A stretch of 64,000 nucleotides of DNA from the NCBI RefSeq assembly GCF_009193155.1, contig NZ_VUKD01000005.1, positions 186,001-250,000 of the forward strand, in the 5' to 3' direction. This document shows positions 54,660 to 63,121 of the stretch, piece by piece. Below the pieces are notes generated by a model. The model saw nothing but the letters and a program-made list of their open reading frames with translations, searched no databases and had not been told where the DNA came from. The position numbers and the translations under genes are program-made. This stretch comes from Georgenia subflava (GTDB taxonomy: Bacteria; Actinomycetota; Actinomycetes; Actinomycetales; Actinomycetaceae). Each line of letters opens with the position of its first letter. Positions within the stretch are counted from its first letter, which is position 1.

Positions 54660-57600
54660 ATGACACCCGAACACAGTGGTGCTCGCAGGCGGGGGGCGGC
54701 GCTGCTCGGCGCATCGCTCCCGCTCGCGATGGCACTGACCGGATTCACGGTCGCCGCCCCGGCGGCTGCCCAGACGGACGACGGCGCCCCGGTCGTCGAC
54801 GACATGCGGGTCGAGGGCAAGGAGCTCCTCGAGATCGACGGCGAGCAGTTCCGCGACCTCAACGGCAGCGGCTACCTGGACCCGTACGAGGACTGGCGCC
54901 TGCCGACCGAGGAGCGCGTCCAGGACCTCATCAGCCAGATGTCGCTGCACCAGCAGGCCGGCCTCATGCTCATCGACACCCTCAACGCCGAGTGCATCGA
55001 CGGCGACGTCGCCTCGGTCTCGGACACCGGCAAGGCCTACATCGGCGAGCAGCACATGCACCGGCTGATCTTCCGCAACGTCGTCTCCGACGAGCCCGTG
55101 TGCGGCGAGCCCGGCGGTGGCTTCCGGGCCTCCACCGAGCTGACCCCGGCCGACGCGGCCACCTTCATGAACCGTGTCCAGGAGCTCGCCGAGGCCACTC
55201 CCCTGGGCATCCCGGTGCTGTACAAGTCGAACGCCCGCAACCACATCGACCCGCAGGCGCGGGCCGGCATCAACGAGTCCGCGGGCGCGTTCTCGGCCTT
55301 CCCCAAGGAGGCCGGCATCGCTGCTGCCGCCCTGGGCGAGCAGGCCAAGAGCACCGGCGAGGCCACCGACGGAGACATGTCCGTGGTGGAGGACTTCGCG
55401 GGCGTCATGGCCGACGAGTGGAAGTCCATCGGCCTGCGCGGCATGTACGGCTACATGGCCGACCTGTCCACCGAGCCGCGCTGGTACCGCACGCACGAGA
55501 CGTTCACCGAGGACGCCGACCTGGGCGCCAACATCATGGGCGAGCTCGTCGAGACCCTCCAGGGGCCGGTCGGCGAGGACGGGAACTCCCTCAGCCCTGA
55601 GACCTCGGTCGCGCTGACGATGAAGCACTTCCCCGGAGGTGGCCCTCAGGAGCTGGGCCTGGACCCGCACTACGCGTTCGGCAAGGCCCAGGTCTACCCG
55701 GGCGACCTCTTCGGCTACCACCTCAAGCCGTTCGAGGCGGCCATCGACGCCGGCGTCGCCGCGATCATGCCGTACTACGGCGTGCCGGTGGACGTGACCT
55801 ACGAGGGCGTCGACTACGAGGAGGTCGGCATGGCCTTCTCCGACCAGGTCGTCAACGGTCTCCTCCGCGGCCAGATGGGCTTCGAGGGCTACGTCAACTC
55901 CGACACCGGCATCATCAACGACCGTGCCTGGGGCCTCGAGGACGCGACCATCCCCGAGCGGGTCGCCGCTGCCATCAACAGCGGCACCGACACCCTCTCC
56001 GGCTTCAACAACGTCGCGACGATCACCGACCTGGTCGACGACGGCCTCGTCTCGGCGGACCGTGTGACGGAGGCAGCCGAGCGGCTGCTCGCGCCGATGT
56101 TCGAGATGGGGCTCTTCGAGAACCCCTACGTCGACCCGGAGCACGCAACCGCCACCGTCGGCAGCGACGCGAACCGTGCGGTCGCCCTGGACCTGCAGCG
56201 CAAGTCCGCGGTCCTGCTGCAGAACGACGCCGGCGCCGACGGCGAGTCGGTCCTCCCGCTGGAGGCCGGCTCCGACCTGTACGTCCTCGGCAACATCGGT
56301 GCCGACGCCGCCACCGCCTACGGCTACGACGTCACGGACGGCAACGTCGACGAGGGCGAGACCCGGCCGAGCGCCGAGGGCAGCGACGCCGCCGTCATCT
56401 CGGTGACCGTCAGCAACGTCAACACCAGCACCTACGTGAGCGACGACCCGACCAGCGGCATGAACCCCGAGCACACCAACACCAGCGTGATCGAGGGCTT
56501 CGCCGGGCTGGACGGCAACAGCCCCTACGGTGCCGCCGACATCTGCGTCATCACCGGTGGCGCGGAGGAATGCACAGACAACGGCCTGCGCTTCGGCGGA
56601 TCGCTCCCTTGGGAGTCGAGCATCCTTGACTTCACCGGCATGTCCGGCTCGGAGTCCTGGGAGATCACCCCGTCCCTGGAGACCATCCAGGCCGTGATGG
56701 ACGAAGTCGGTGACGACAACGTCGTCCTCGACATCTACTTCCGCCAGCCCTACGTCCTCGACGAGGCCAGCGGCCTGCGCGACGCCGGAGCCATCCTCGC
56801 GAACTTCGGCAACACCTCCACGGCGCTGCTCGACGTGCTCTCGGGCGAGTTCGCCCCCCAGGGCCGGCTGCCGTTCGCGCTCGCCGGCACTCCCGAGGCC
56901 ATCGTGGAGCAGGACACCGACCGTCCCGGGTACGACGAGACCGCCGACGGGGCGCTCTTCGAGTACGGCCACGGCCTGACCTACGAGGAGACCCCGGAGC
57001 CGGAGGAGCCCACCGAGCCGGGCGTGCCGGCGGACATCCCGTTCGGGTTCTTCCTCAACGACTCCTGGACGACGAAGGCCAACCACGTCTTCATGTACGG
57101 CAAGGTCACGGACGGCGTGCTGATCGGGGACTGGGACGGTGACGGCACCGACTCGATCACGGTCCGCCGCGGGAACGTGTTCTACGTGAACAACGAGCCC
57201 CGTCCCGGTGAGGCCGAGCACGTCTACGTCTACGGCCGCCCCGGTGACACCGTCCTCGTGGGCGACTGGGACGGCGACGGCAAGGACACCCTGGCCGTGC
57301 GGCGCGGCGCCGAGTACCACGTGAAGAACAACCTGGCCGGCGGCCCCGCCGACCAGGTCGTGGTCTACGGCCGCTCCGGCGACCAGGTCGTCGTCGGCGA
57401 CTGGGACGGCGACGAGCTGGACACCTTCGCCGTCAGGCGCGGTGCCCAGTACTTCGTCAAGGACAGCATCGCCCCCGGCGACGCCGACAGGGTCGTCGTG
57501 TACGGCCGGGCCGGGGACATCACCCTCGCCGGCGACTGGGACGGCGACGGCAAGGACACCTTCGCCGTCCGCCGTGGCGCCCAGTACTTCGTCAAGGACA

Positions 57601-57719
57601 GCATCGCCCCCGGCGACGCCGACCGCGTCCTGGTCTACGGCCGGGCCGACGACGAGGTCTACGTCGGTGACTGGAACGGCGACGGCATGGACACCCTCGG
57701 GGTCCGCCGCCTGCCCTGA
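54660..57719 (+). CDS. secreted GH3 family glycoside hydrolase with C-terminal five-repeat module
   Basis: A 1019-residue secreted enzyme. After a signal peptide (residues 1-37) comes the GH3 barrel with V-A-L-T-M-K-H-F-P-G-G-G near residue 322 and the nucleophile Asp415 in Y-V-N-S-D-T-G-I. The alpha/beta sandwich follows (A-V-L-L-Q-N-D, G-R-L-P-F-A-L, E-Y-G-H-G-L-T-Y near residues 510-775). A short P-E-P-E-E-P linker leads to the 225-residue module. GH3 enzymes are beta-glucosidases, xylosidases or N-acetylglucosaminidases; the substrate is unclear. An AAAGGAG site precedes the ATG. Confidence 0.92.
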   Translation: MTPEHSGARRRGAALLGASLPLAMALTGFTVAAPAAAQTDDGAPVVDDMRVEGKELLEIDGEQFRDLNGSGYLDPYEDWRLPTEERVQDLISQMSLHQQAGLMLIDTLNAECIDGDVASVSDTGKAYIGEQHMHRLIFRNVVSDEPVCGEPGGGFRASTELTPADAATFMNRVQELAEATPLGIPVLYKSNARNHIDPQARAGINESAGAFSAFPKEAGIAAAALGEQAKSTGEATDGDMSVVEDFAGVMADEWKSIGLRGMYGYMADLSTEPRWYRTHETFTEDADLGANIMGELVETLQGPVGEDGNSLSPETSVALTMKHFPGGGPQELGLDPHYAFGKAQVYPGDLFGYHLKPFEAAIDAGVAAIMPYYGVPVDVTYEGVDYEEVGMAFSDQVVNGLLRGQMGFEGYVNSDTGIINDRAWGLEDATIPERVAAAINSGTDTLSGFNNVATITDLVDDGLVSADRVTEAAERLLAPMFEMGLFENPYVDPEHATATVGSDANRAVALDLQRKSAVLLQNDAGADGESVLPLEAGSDLYVLGNIGADAATAYGYDVTDGNVDEGETRPSAEGSDAAVISVTVSNVNTSTYVSDDPTSGMNPEHTNTSVIEGFAGLDGNSPYGAADICVITGGAEECTDNGLRFGGSLPWESSILDFTGMSGSESWEITPSLETIQAVMDEVGDDNVVLDIYFRQPYVLDEASGLRDAGAILANFGNTSTALLDVLSGEFAPQGRLPFALAGTPEAIVEQDTDRPGYDETADGALFEYGHGLTYEETPEPEEPTEPGVPADIPFGFFLNDSWTTKANHVFMYGKVTDGVLIGDWDGDGTDSITVRRGNVFYVNNEPRPGEAEHVYVYGRPGDTVLVGDWDGDGKDTLAVRRGAEYHVKNNLAGGPADQVVVYGRSGDQVVVGDWDGDELDTFAVRRGAQYFVKDSIAPGDADRVVVYGRAGDITLAGDWDGDGKDTFAVRRGAQYFVKDSIAPGDADRVLVYGRADDEVYVGDWNGDGMDTLGVRRLP
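57042..57716 (+). repeat. 225-residue five-repeat module, copy C (GH3 enzyme)
   Basis: 675 bases, five 45-residue units. 57303-57461 (159 bases) is identical to 60013-60171 in copy D. Units 4 and 5 are also nearly identical to one another around A-P-G-D-A-D-R. Confidence 0.92.
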
Positions 57720-57752
57720 CCACCGCCGACCAGGCACGACCCAGGAGCACGA

Positions 57753-57791
57753 GCGAGGCCCGCACCCCGACCCACGGGGTGCGGGCCTCGC
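57753..57791. terminator. perfect hairpin terminator after the GH3 gene
   Basis: GCGAGGCCCGCACCCC and its exact complement flank the loop GACCCAC, 33 bases after the stop. Confidence 0.88.
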
Positions 57792-57912
57792 CCCTGCGCT
57801 GCCGGCCCGAGGTCATGCCGACGTCACCGAACGGCCTACCAAACGTCATACGTGCCCGCTACCTTCTGGGGACGCCGTGTGATCCACGGCACACACCCCA
57901 CGAGAGGAAGAC

Positions 57913-60429
57913 ATGCGCGTACGACACGCCGCAGGCGGCATCGCCGTCGCCTGCCTGAGCATCACCCTCGCAGCACCGGCACTGGCGGCGACGGCGCCGC
58001 CGGATCAGCTCGAGCTCACGCTGGTCTCGACGACGGACGTGCACGGGCACGTGTACAACTGGGACTATTTCGCCGGCGCCGAGTACACCGGCGACGACAC
58101 CCTCGGTCTCACCCGTGTCTCGACAACCGTCGATCAGATCCGCGCCGCCAAGGGCGAGGAGTCCGTCGTCGTCCTCGACAACGGCGACGCCATCCAGGGC
58201 ACACCGCTCACCTACTACTACGGTATGGGCGAGGGCGCCCCCGCGGTGCTCGCCGACGAGATGGTCCACCCGATGGCCACCGCGTTCAACGAGATCGGCT
58301 ACGACGCCCAGGTGGTCGGCAACCACGAGTACAACTACGGCCTGGACCTCCTCTCGGCGTACGACGAAGACTTGAACGCGCCGCTGCTCGGGGCGAACGT
58401 CGTGCACGCGGAGGGCCCGAACAAGGGCCTGCCGTACCACGAGCCCTACACCCTGATCGAGCGCACCATCGACGACCAGGACGTCACGGTCGGGGTCATC
58501 GGCCTCGTCACGCCGGGCGTGCGGGTCTGGGACAAGCAGCACGTCGAGGGCGTCCTCGAGTTCCAGGACATGGTCGCCGCCGCGAAGAAGTGGGTGCCGG
58601 AGGTCGAGGCGCTGGCCGACGTGGTCGTCGTCATCGCCCACACCGGCGAGGGCAACGTGCCCGACGAGGGCTACGACCAGTCGCTCCTCCACGAGGACGT
58701 CATCAACAACATCGGCTACCAGGTCCCGGGCATCGACGTGCTCGTCGCCGGGCACTCCCACCAGGACAACCCCGGCAAGGTCTACGAGAACGTCGAGGGC
58801 GGCAAGGTCCTCATGACCCAGCCCTACTACTGGGCGCGCAGCAGCACCGAGGTCACGCTCAACCTCGTGCCCGACGGCGAGGGCTGGCAGGTCGACTGGA
58901 CCGGGGAGAACGCCCCGGCGGCCGTGGCGCACTACGGCCAGGACGTCGCCGAGGACGCCGAGCTGAAGGAGCTGCTCGCCGAGGAGCACCAGACGACTGT
59001 CGACTACGTCAACACCCCGGTGGCGGATTCCGTCACCGAGCTGCCCGCGTCGACCTCGCGCTACGAGGACACGGCGATCATCGACTTCATCAACCACGTC
59101 CAGGAGGAGACCGTCCGCCAGGCCCTGGCAGGCACGGAGCACGCGGACAAGACCGTCATCTCCCAGGCGTCGCCGTTCTCCCGCACCGCCGTCTTCCCCG
59201 AGGGCGAGGTGACGATCCGGGACATCGCCGGTCTGTACATCTACGAGAACACCCTGCGCGGCGCCGAGCTGACCGGTGCCCAGCTCAAGGACTACCTCGA
59301 GTACTCCGCCCGCTACTTCAACCAGGTGGAGCAGGGAGCCGAGTTCGACCCCGAGACGGGGACGAACGCGACCTATCCGGACCGCCCCGACGGCGTCCCG
59401 GACTACAACTACGACGTCATCTCGGGCCTCGAGTACGCCATCGACATCTCCCAGCCGGTGGGCAGCCGCATCGTCGGCCTGTCGCACCCGGACGGGACGC
59501 CGGTGGCCGACGACGACGTGTTCGTCATGGCGGTGAACAACTACCGGCAGAGCGGCGGCGGCGGCTTCCCGCACATCGCCGACGCGCCGGTGGTCTACGA
59601 CGAGCTGCTGGAGATCCGTCAGCTGCTCATCGACTGGGCCGGCAACGAGGGCGAGATCAACCCGGACGACTTCTTCGTGCAGAACTGGGCGCTCATCACC
59701 GAGCCCCTCGAGGAGCCCGGTGAGCCGCAGGAGCCGCCGGCGGAGATCCCCTACGGGTTCTTCCTCAACGACTCCTGGACGACGAAGGCCAACCATGTCT
59801 TCCACTACGGCCGGTTCTCCGACGAGGTCCTCATCGGTGACTGGGACGGTGACGGCACCGACTCGATCACCGTCCGCCGGGGCAACGTCTTCTACGTCTC
59901 CAACGCGCCCCGTGGCGGGGAGGCCGAGCACGTCTACGTCTACGGCCGGCCCGGCGACACCGTCGTGGTGGGTGACTGGGACGGTGACGGGATCGACACC
60001 CTCGCGGTTCGTCGCGGCGCCGAGTACCACGTGAAGAACAACCTGGCCGGCGGCCCCGCCGACCAGGTCGTGGTCTACGGCCGCTCCGGCGACCAGGTCG
60101 TCGTCGGCGACTGGGACGGCGACGAGCTGGACACCTTCGCCGTCAGGCGCGGTGCCCAGTACTTCGTCAAGAACACCATCGCCGCCGGTCAGGCCGACCA
60201 GGTCGTCGTCTACGGCCGGGCCGGGGACATCACCCTGGCGGGCGACTGGGACGCCGACGGCAAGGACACCTTCGCCGTCCGCCGTGGCGCCCAGTACTTC
60301 GTGAAGAACACGATCGCCGCCGGCGAGGCCGACACCGTCCTGGTGTACGGCCGCGCCGGTGACGAGGTCTACGTCGGCGACTGGGACGGCGACGGCTTCG
60401 ACACCCTCGGGGTGCGCCGCCTGCCCTGA
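57913..60429 (+). CDS. secreted 5'-nucleotidase/2',3'-cyclic phosphodiesterase-type enzyme with five-repeat module
   Basis: An 838-residue secreted enzyme. After a signal peptide (residues ~1-27) the metallophosphoesterase domain shows S-T-T-D-V-H-G-H-V-Y-N-W-D, L-D-N-G-D-A-I-Q-G, V-G-N-H-E-Y-N-Y-G, V-I-A-H-T-G and L-V-A-G-H-S-H-Q. The C-terminal nucleotidase domain has Y-E-N-T-L and V-N-N-Y-R-Q-S-G-G-G-G-F. The Y-N-W-D element resembles CpdB/YfkN-type cyclic nucleotide phosphodiesterases. A short E-E-P-G-E-P linker leads to the 225-residue module. It probably releases phosphate and nucleosides outside the cell. Confidence 0.92.
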   Translation: MRVRHAAGGIAVACLSITLAAPALAATAPPDQLELTLVSTTDVHGHVYNWDYFAGAEYTGDDTLGLTRVSTTVDQIRAAKGEESVVVLDNGDAIQGTPLTYYYGMGEGAPAVLADEMVHPMATAFNEIGYDAQVVGNHEYNYGLDLLSAYDEDLNAPLLGANVVHAEGPNKGLPYHEPYTLIERTIDDQDVTVGVIGLVTPGVRVWDKQHVEGVLEFQDMVAAAKKWVPEVEALADVVVVIAHTGEGNVPDEGYDQSLLHEDVINNIGYQVPGIDVLVAGHSHQDNPGKVYENVEGGKVLMTQPYYWARSSTEVTLNLVPDGEGWQVDWTGENAPAAVAHYGQDVAEDAELKELLAEEHQTTVDYVNTPVADSVTELPASTSRYEDTAIIDFINHVQEETVRQALAGTEHADKTVISQASPFSRTAVFPEGEVTIRDIAGLYIYENTLRGAELTGAQLKDYLEYSARYFNQVEQGAEFDPETGTNATYPDRPDGVPDYNYDVISGLEYAIDISQPVGSRIVGLSHPDGTPVADDDVFVMAVNNYRQSGGGGFPHIADAPVVYDELLEIRQLLIDWAGNEGEINPDDFFVQNWALITEPLEEPGEPQEPPAEIPYGFFLNDSWTTKANHVFHYGRFSDEVLIGDWDGDGTDSITVRRGNVFYVSNAPRGGEAEHVYVYGRPGDTVVVGDWDGDGIDTLAVRRGAEYHVKNNLAGGPADQVVVYGRSGDQVVVGDWDGDELDTFAVRRGAQYFVKNTIAAGQADQVVVYGRAGDITLAGDWDADGKDTFAVRRGAQYFVKNTIAAGEADTVLVYGRAGDEVYVGDWDGDGFDTLGVRRLP
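59752..60426 (+). repeat. 225-residue five-repeat module, copy D (5'-nucleotidase)
   Basis: 675 bases, five 45-residue units. One loop has G-D-W-D-A-D-G, an Ala replacing Gly. It shares a 159-base identical block with copy C. Confidence 0.92.
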
Positions 60430-60458
60430 CCGGCGACGCAGTGCACCACCCAGCAATG

Positions 60459-60498
60459 GGCGAGGCCCGCACCCCGAACCCGGGGTGCGGGCCTCGCC
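60459..60498. terminator. perfect bidirectional terminator between convergent module genes
   Basis: GGCGAGGCCCGCACCCCG pairs exactly with CGGGGTGCGGGCCTCGCC around AACC. It lies between the 5'-nucleotidase (+) and the CAP protein (-). Confidence 0.9.
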
Positions 60499-60513
60499 GC
60501 GTCGGTCCGGCGG

Positions 60514-61725
60514 TCAGCCGCAGGAGAAGGCGAACCGCTGGGTGTTGAAGATCTCGCCGTCGACGAGGATCGTGCCCGTCGCGACGAACCCGAGGTCGCG
60601 GTTCAGGATGTTCGCCCGGTGACCCGGTGAGTTCATGTACTCGGTCATCGCGAGGTCGGGCGTGCTCTCGTAGCTCGACCAGAAGATGTTCTCGGCGTAC
60701 CCCGTCCCGCAGCCGGCGGCCCTGGTGTCCGCCCGGAGGACCGCCGCGCTGGCGTGCTCGAACGACGTAGGAGGCTCGTCCGGTGCCGACCGGTCGTTGC
60801 GGTCCATCCACGCCGAGTGGCTCAGCGCCCCGGTGCGCAGGCCGTCCCAGTACCGCAGGGGCGGCACTCCGTTCTGCGCCCGGTAGTCGTTGATCAGCTC
60901 GAACATCCGGCGGTCGTAGCCGTCCTGCGCCCCGGCCACCCGCGCGTCGCGGCGCACGCCGAGGGAGTCGGTGCCGTCGCCGTTCCAGTCCCCCACCATC
61001 GTGGTGTCCGTGCCGCGGCCGTAGACCACCGTGCGGTCGGCCGCCCCGGCGCGGATGGCGTTGGCGATGAAGTACTGCGGCCCGCGCCGCACGGTGAGGG
61101 TGTCGTCGCCGTCGCCGTCGAAGTCCCCGACGTAGACCTGGTCGCCCGCGCGGCCGTAGACGGCCACCTGGTCCGCCCGGCCGGGGGCGATGGAGTTCTT
61201 CACGTGGTACTCGGCGCCGCGCCGTACCGCGAAGGTGTCGTCGCCGTCGCCGTCCCAGTCGCCCACGAGGACGACGTCGGACGCGCGGCCGTAGACGACC
61301 TGCTGGTCGGCCGGGCCGCCGGCGAGGTCGTTCTTCACGTGGTAGACGGCGCCCCGGCGGACCGCGAGCGTGTCCGTGCCGTCGCCGTCCCAGTCGCCGA
61401 CGAGGACCACGTCACCCGGCCTGCCGTAGGTGAAGCGGTGGCTCTCGGGTCCGGAGGAGTTCGCGTTGCGCACGTGGAAGGTCGCGCCGCGACGCACCGC
61501 GAGGGTGTCGGTGCCGTCGCCGTCCCAGTCGCCGACGTAGACCTGGTCCGTCGGCCCGCCGTAGGTGAAGACCGTGTTGGCCTCCGTCGAGAAGGTGTCG
61601 GAGAGGTAGTACGTGCTGCCGGAGCCGCCGACCTCCCCGCCCTTCGCCATCGCGGGCACCGCGGTCGCCCCGGTTGCCAGCAGCGTCGCAGTCGCGACGG
61701 CAGTCACCGCTCGTCTGAGCCTCAT
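60514..61725 (-). CDS. secreted CAP (SCP/PR-1) domain protein with N-terminal five-repeat module
   Basis: A 403-residue secreted protein with reversed order: signal peptide (residues 1-27), then directly the 225-residue module (residues 37-261), then a CAP domain (residues ~270-402) with L-I-N-D-Y-R-A-Q-N-G, the His in L-S-H-S-A-W-M, A-E-N-I and S-P-G-H-R-A-N-I-L. CAP domains are secreted and often bind lipids or glycans. The start was set at the ATG that gives the signal peptide. Confidence 0.9.
   Translation of the reverse strand: MRLRRAVTAVATATLLATGATAVPAMAKGGEVGGSGSTYYLSDTFSTEANTVFTYGGPTDQVYVGDWDGDGTDTLAVRRGATFHVRNANSSGPESHRFTYGRPGDVVLVGDWDGDGTDTLAVRRGAVYHVKNDLAGGPADQQVVYGRASDVVLVGDWDGDGDDTFAVRRGAEYHVKNSIAPGRADQVAVYGRAGDQVYVGDFDGDGDDTLTVRRGPQYFIANAIRAGAADRTVVYGRGTDTTMVGDWNGDGTDSLGVRRDARVAGAQDGYDRRMFELINDYRAQNGVPPLRYWDGLRTGALSHSAWMDRNDRSAPDEPPTSFEHASAAVLRADTRAAGCGTGYAENIFWSSYESTPDLAMTEYMNSPGHRANILNRDLGFVATGTILVDGEIFNTQRFAFSCG
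60943..61617 (-). repeat. 225-residue five-repeat module, copy E (CAP protein)
   Basis: 675 bases, five 45-residue units, opening S-T-Y-Y-L-S-D-T-F in place of G-F-F-L-N-D-S-W. Loops include G-D-F-D-G-D-G, the only one with Phe for Trp. It follows the signal peptide by about 10 residues. Confidence 0.9.
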
Positions 61726-61818
61726 CGTTGCCCGGTCCCCCGATCGTCGTCGCACCGCACGGTCGAGGACGAGCCTACGGTGCACGACGGGCGTCCCGGC
61801 GCCAACGGGCGAGCGGCT

Positions 61819-62892
61819 TCAGTCGAAGAACGCCTCGAAGGCCGTCACGGTCCAGGCCTGCGGCGCGCTCTGGCCGATCCAGATCGCGCCGACTGGGCGC
61901 AGCGGGAAGTCCGCGGACAGCACGGTGCAGGCGATCGTCATGGAGTCCTCGGCGGCGCAGAAGTCGACGGAGAACGGGCCGGTGATGGTGAATATGTCCC
62001 ACATCCGTTCCATCCAGTCGGCCGCCTCGGGTGTGGCCCACCGGCGCAGCCCGATGCCGTCACCCGCGGCCACCGCCGCCACCGCCCGCTCGGCGACCGG
62101 CCGCGCCACCTCGCTGCGTCGCACGCCGATCGTGGTGACTCCTCCGCCGTCCCAGTCCCCCGCCATCGCGCCGTCGGTGGGCCGTCCGTAGATCAGGCGA
62201 ACGTCGGCGTCCCCCGAGCCCAGCTCGTGCTTGAGGAAGTACTCGCGTCCTCGACGCACGGCGAGGGAGTCGTCCCCGTCACCGTCCCAGTCGCCCACCA
62301 GCACCTCGTCCAGCTCGCGACCGTAACCGAGCGAGAACTCGGCAGCACCGGGGGTGAGCGAGTTCCGGAAGTAGTAGAGAGCGCCGCGGCGCACGGCGAG
62401 GGAGTCGGCGCCGTCACCGTCCCAGTCGCCGACCAGCACGTCGTCCGAGTCGTTGCCGTACGCGAACACCGTCTGCGCCGGCCCCGACGTCAGGGAGTTG
62501 CTGATGTGGTAGACGGCGCCCCGGCGCACGGCCAGGGTGTCGACGCCGTCGCCGTCCCAGTCCCCCACCAGCACCTCGTCCCCGGCACGCCCGTAGGTGA
62601 GTGTCACGTGGGCCGGCCCGTCGGTCGCGGCGTTCCTGAGATGGAAGGTGGCGCCACGGCGCACCCCGACGGTGTCCGTGCCGTCGCCGTCCCAGTCACC
62701 GACGAAGGCCTCGTCCGCGTCCCGGCCGTAGGCGAAGGCGATGCCCGACGTCGCGTCCAGGGAGAGGTGGTAGCGCGCACCGATCCCGTCGACCTCGCTG
62801 CCCTTCGCCGACGCGGCGGGGGCCAGCAGCACGGTGGCGGCCAAGAGGGTGGTGGCCAGCACGGAGGCATCGACCGCGCGGATCTTCTTCAT
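61819..62892 (-). CDS. secreted protein consisting mainly of the five-repeat module
   Basis: A 357-residue secreted protein. Signal peptide residues 1-29, then the module from about residue 39 to 261, then a ~95-residue C-terminal region with no recognised fold: helical R-P-V-A-E-R-A-V-A-A-V-A-A-G-D, two cysteines (F-C-A-A and I-A-C-T) that may form a disulfide, and W-I-G-Q-S-A. It has no enzyme domain, so it may act as a stand-alone binding or scaffold protein. GGGGAGG precedes the ATG. Confidence 0.85.
   Translation of the reverse strand: MKKIRAVDASVLATTLLAATVLLAPAASAKGSEVDGIGARYHLSLDATSGIAFAYGRDADEAFVGDWDGDGTDTVGVRRGATFHLRNAATDGPAHVTLTYGRAGDEVLVGDWDGDGVDTLAVRRGAVYHISNSLTSGPAQTVFAYGNDSDDVLVGDWDGDGADSLAVRRGALYYFRNSLTPGAAEFSLGYGRELDEVLVGDWDGDGDDSLAVRRGREYFLKHELGSGDADVRLIYGRPTDGAMAGDWDGGGVTTIGVRRSEVARPVAERAVAAVAAGDGIGLRRWATPEAADWMERMWDIFTITGPFSVDFCAAEDSMTIACTVLSADFPLRPVGAIWIGQSAPQAWTVTAFEAFFD
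62110..62778 (-). repeat. five-repeat module, copy F (module-only protein)
   Basis: Five units; the first is two residues shorter than 45. The last loop is degenerate, G-D-W-D-G-G-G-V-T-T, so it has lost two acidic positions. It is the most divergent copy. Confidence 0.85.
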
Positions 62893-63029
62893 GGCGACCT
62901 CCCCGTCGAGGTGCTGTGCCTGGCGCAAGCATAGGACTGCCAAAACCGGCGCGGAACGGAATGGCGACGCTTCCGAGGGCGCTTCCAAGGGCGGCGTCCA
63001 AGGGCCGCTTTCAAGGGGCAGCGCCGCGT

Positions 63030-63121
63030 GGGTCGGTCGGCCCGCTCGGCACCGCCGGACGGGTCAGTCGACCCGCTCGTCACCGCCGGACAGGTCAGTC
63101 GACCCGCTCTGCAGCGCCGGT
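63030..63121. repeat. 31-bp tandem repeat, three copies, one spanning a stop codon
   Basis: Units 63030-63060, 63061-63091 and 63092-63121, read on this strand as GGGTCAGTCGACCCGCTC and similar. The third unit includes the last nine codons and stop of the minus-strand membrane protein gene. Confidence 0.88.

Noticed and set aside
54474-57737. A 1087-residue minus-strand open frame opposite the GH3 gene, and a similar one at 57859-60456 opposite the nucleotidase
   Set aside because: Both are mirror frames of strongly supported secreted enzymes; their Val/Asp/Gly/Arg composition merely reflects the sense codons.
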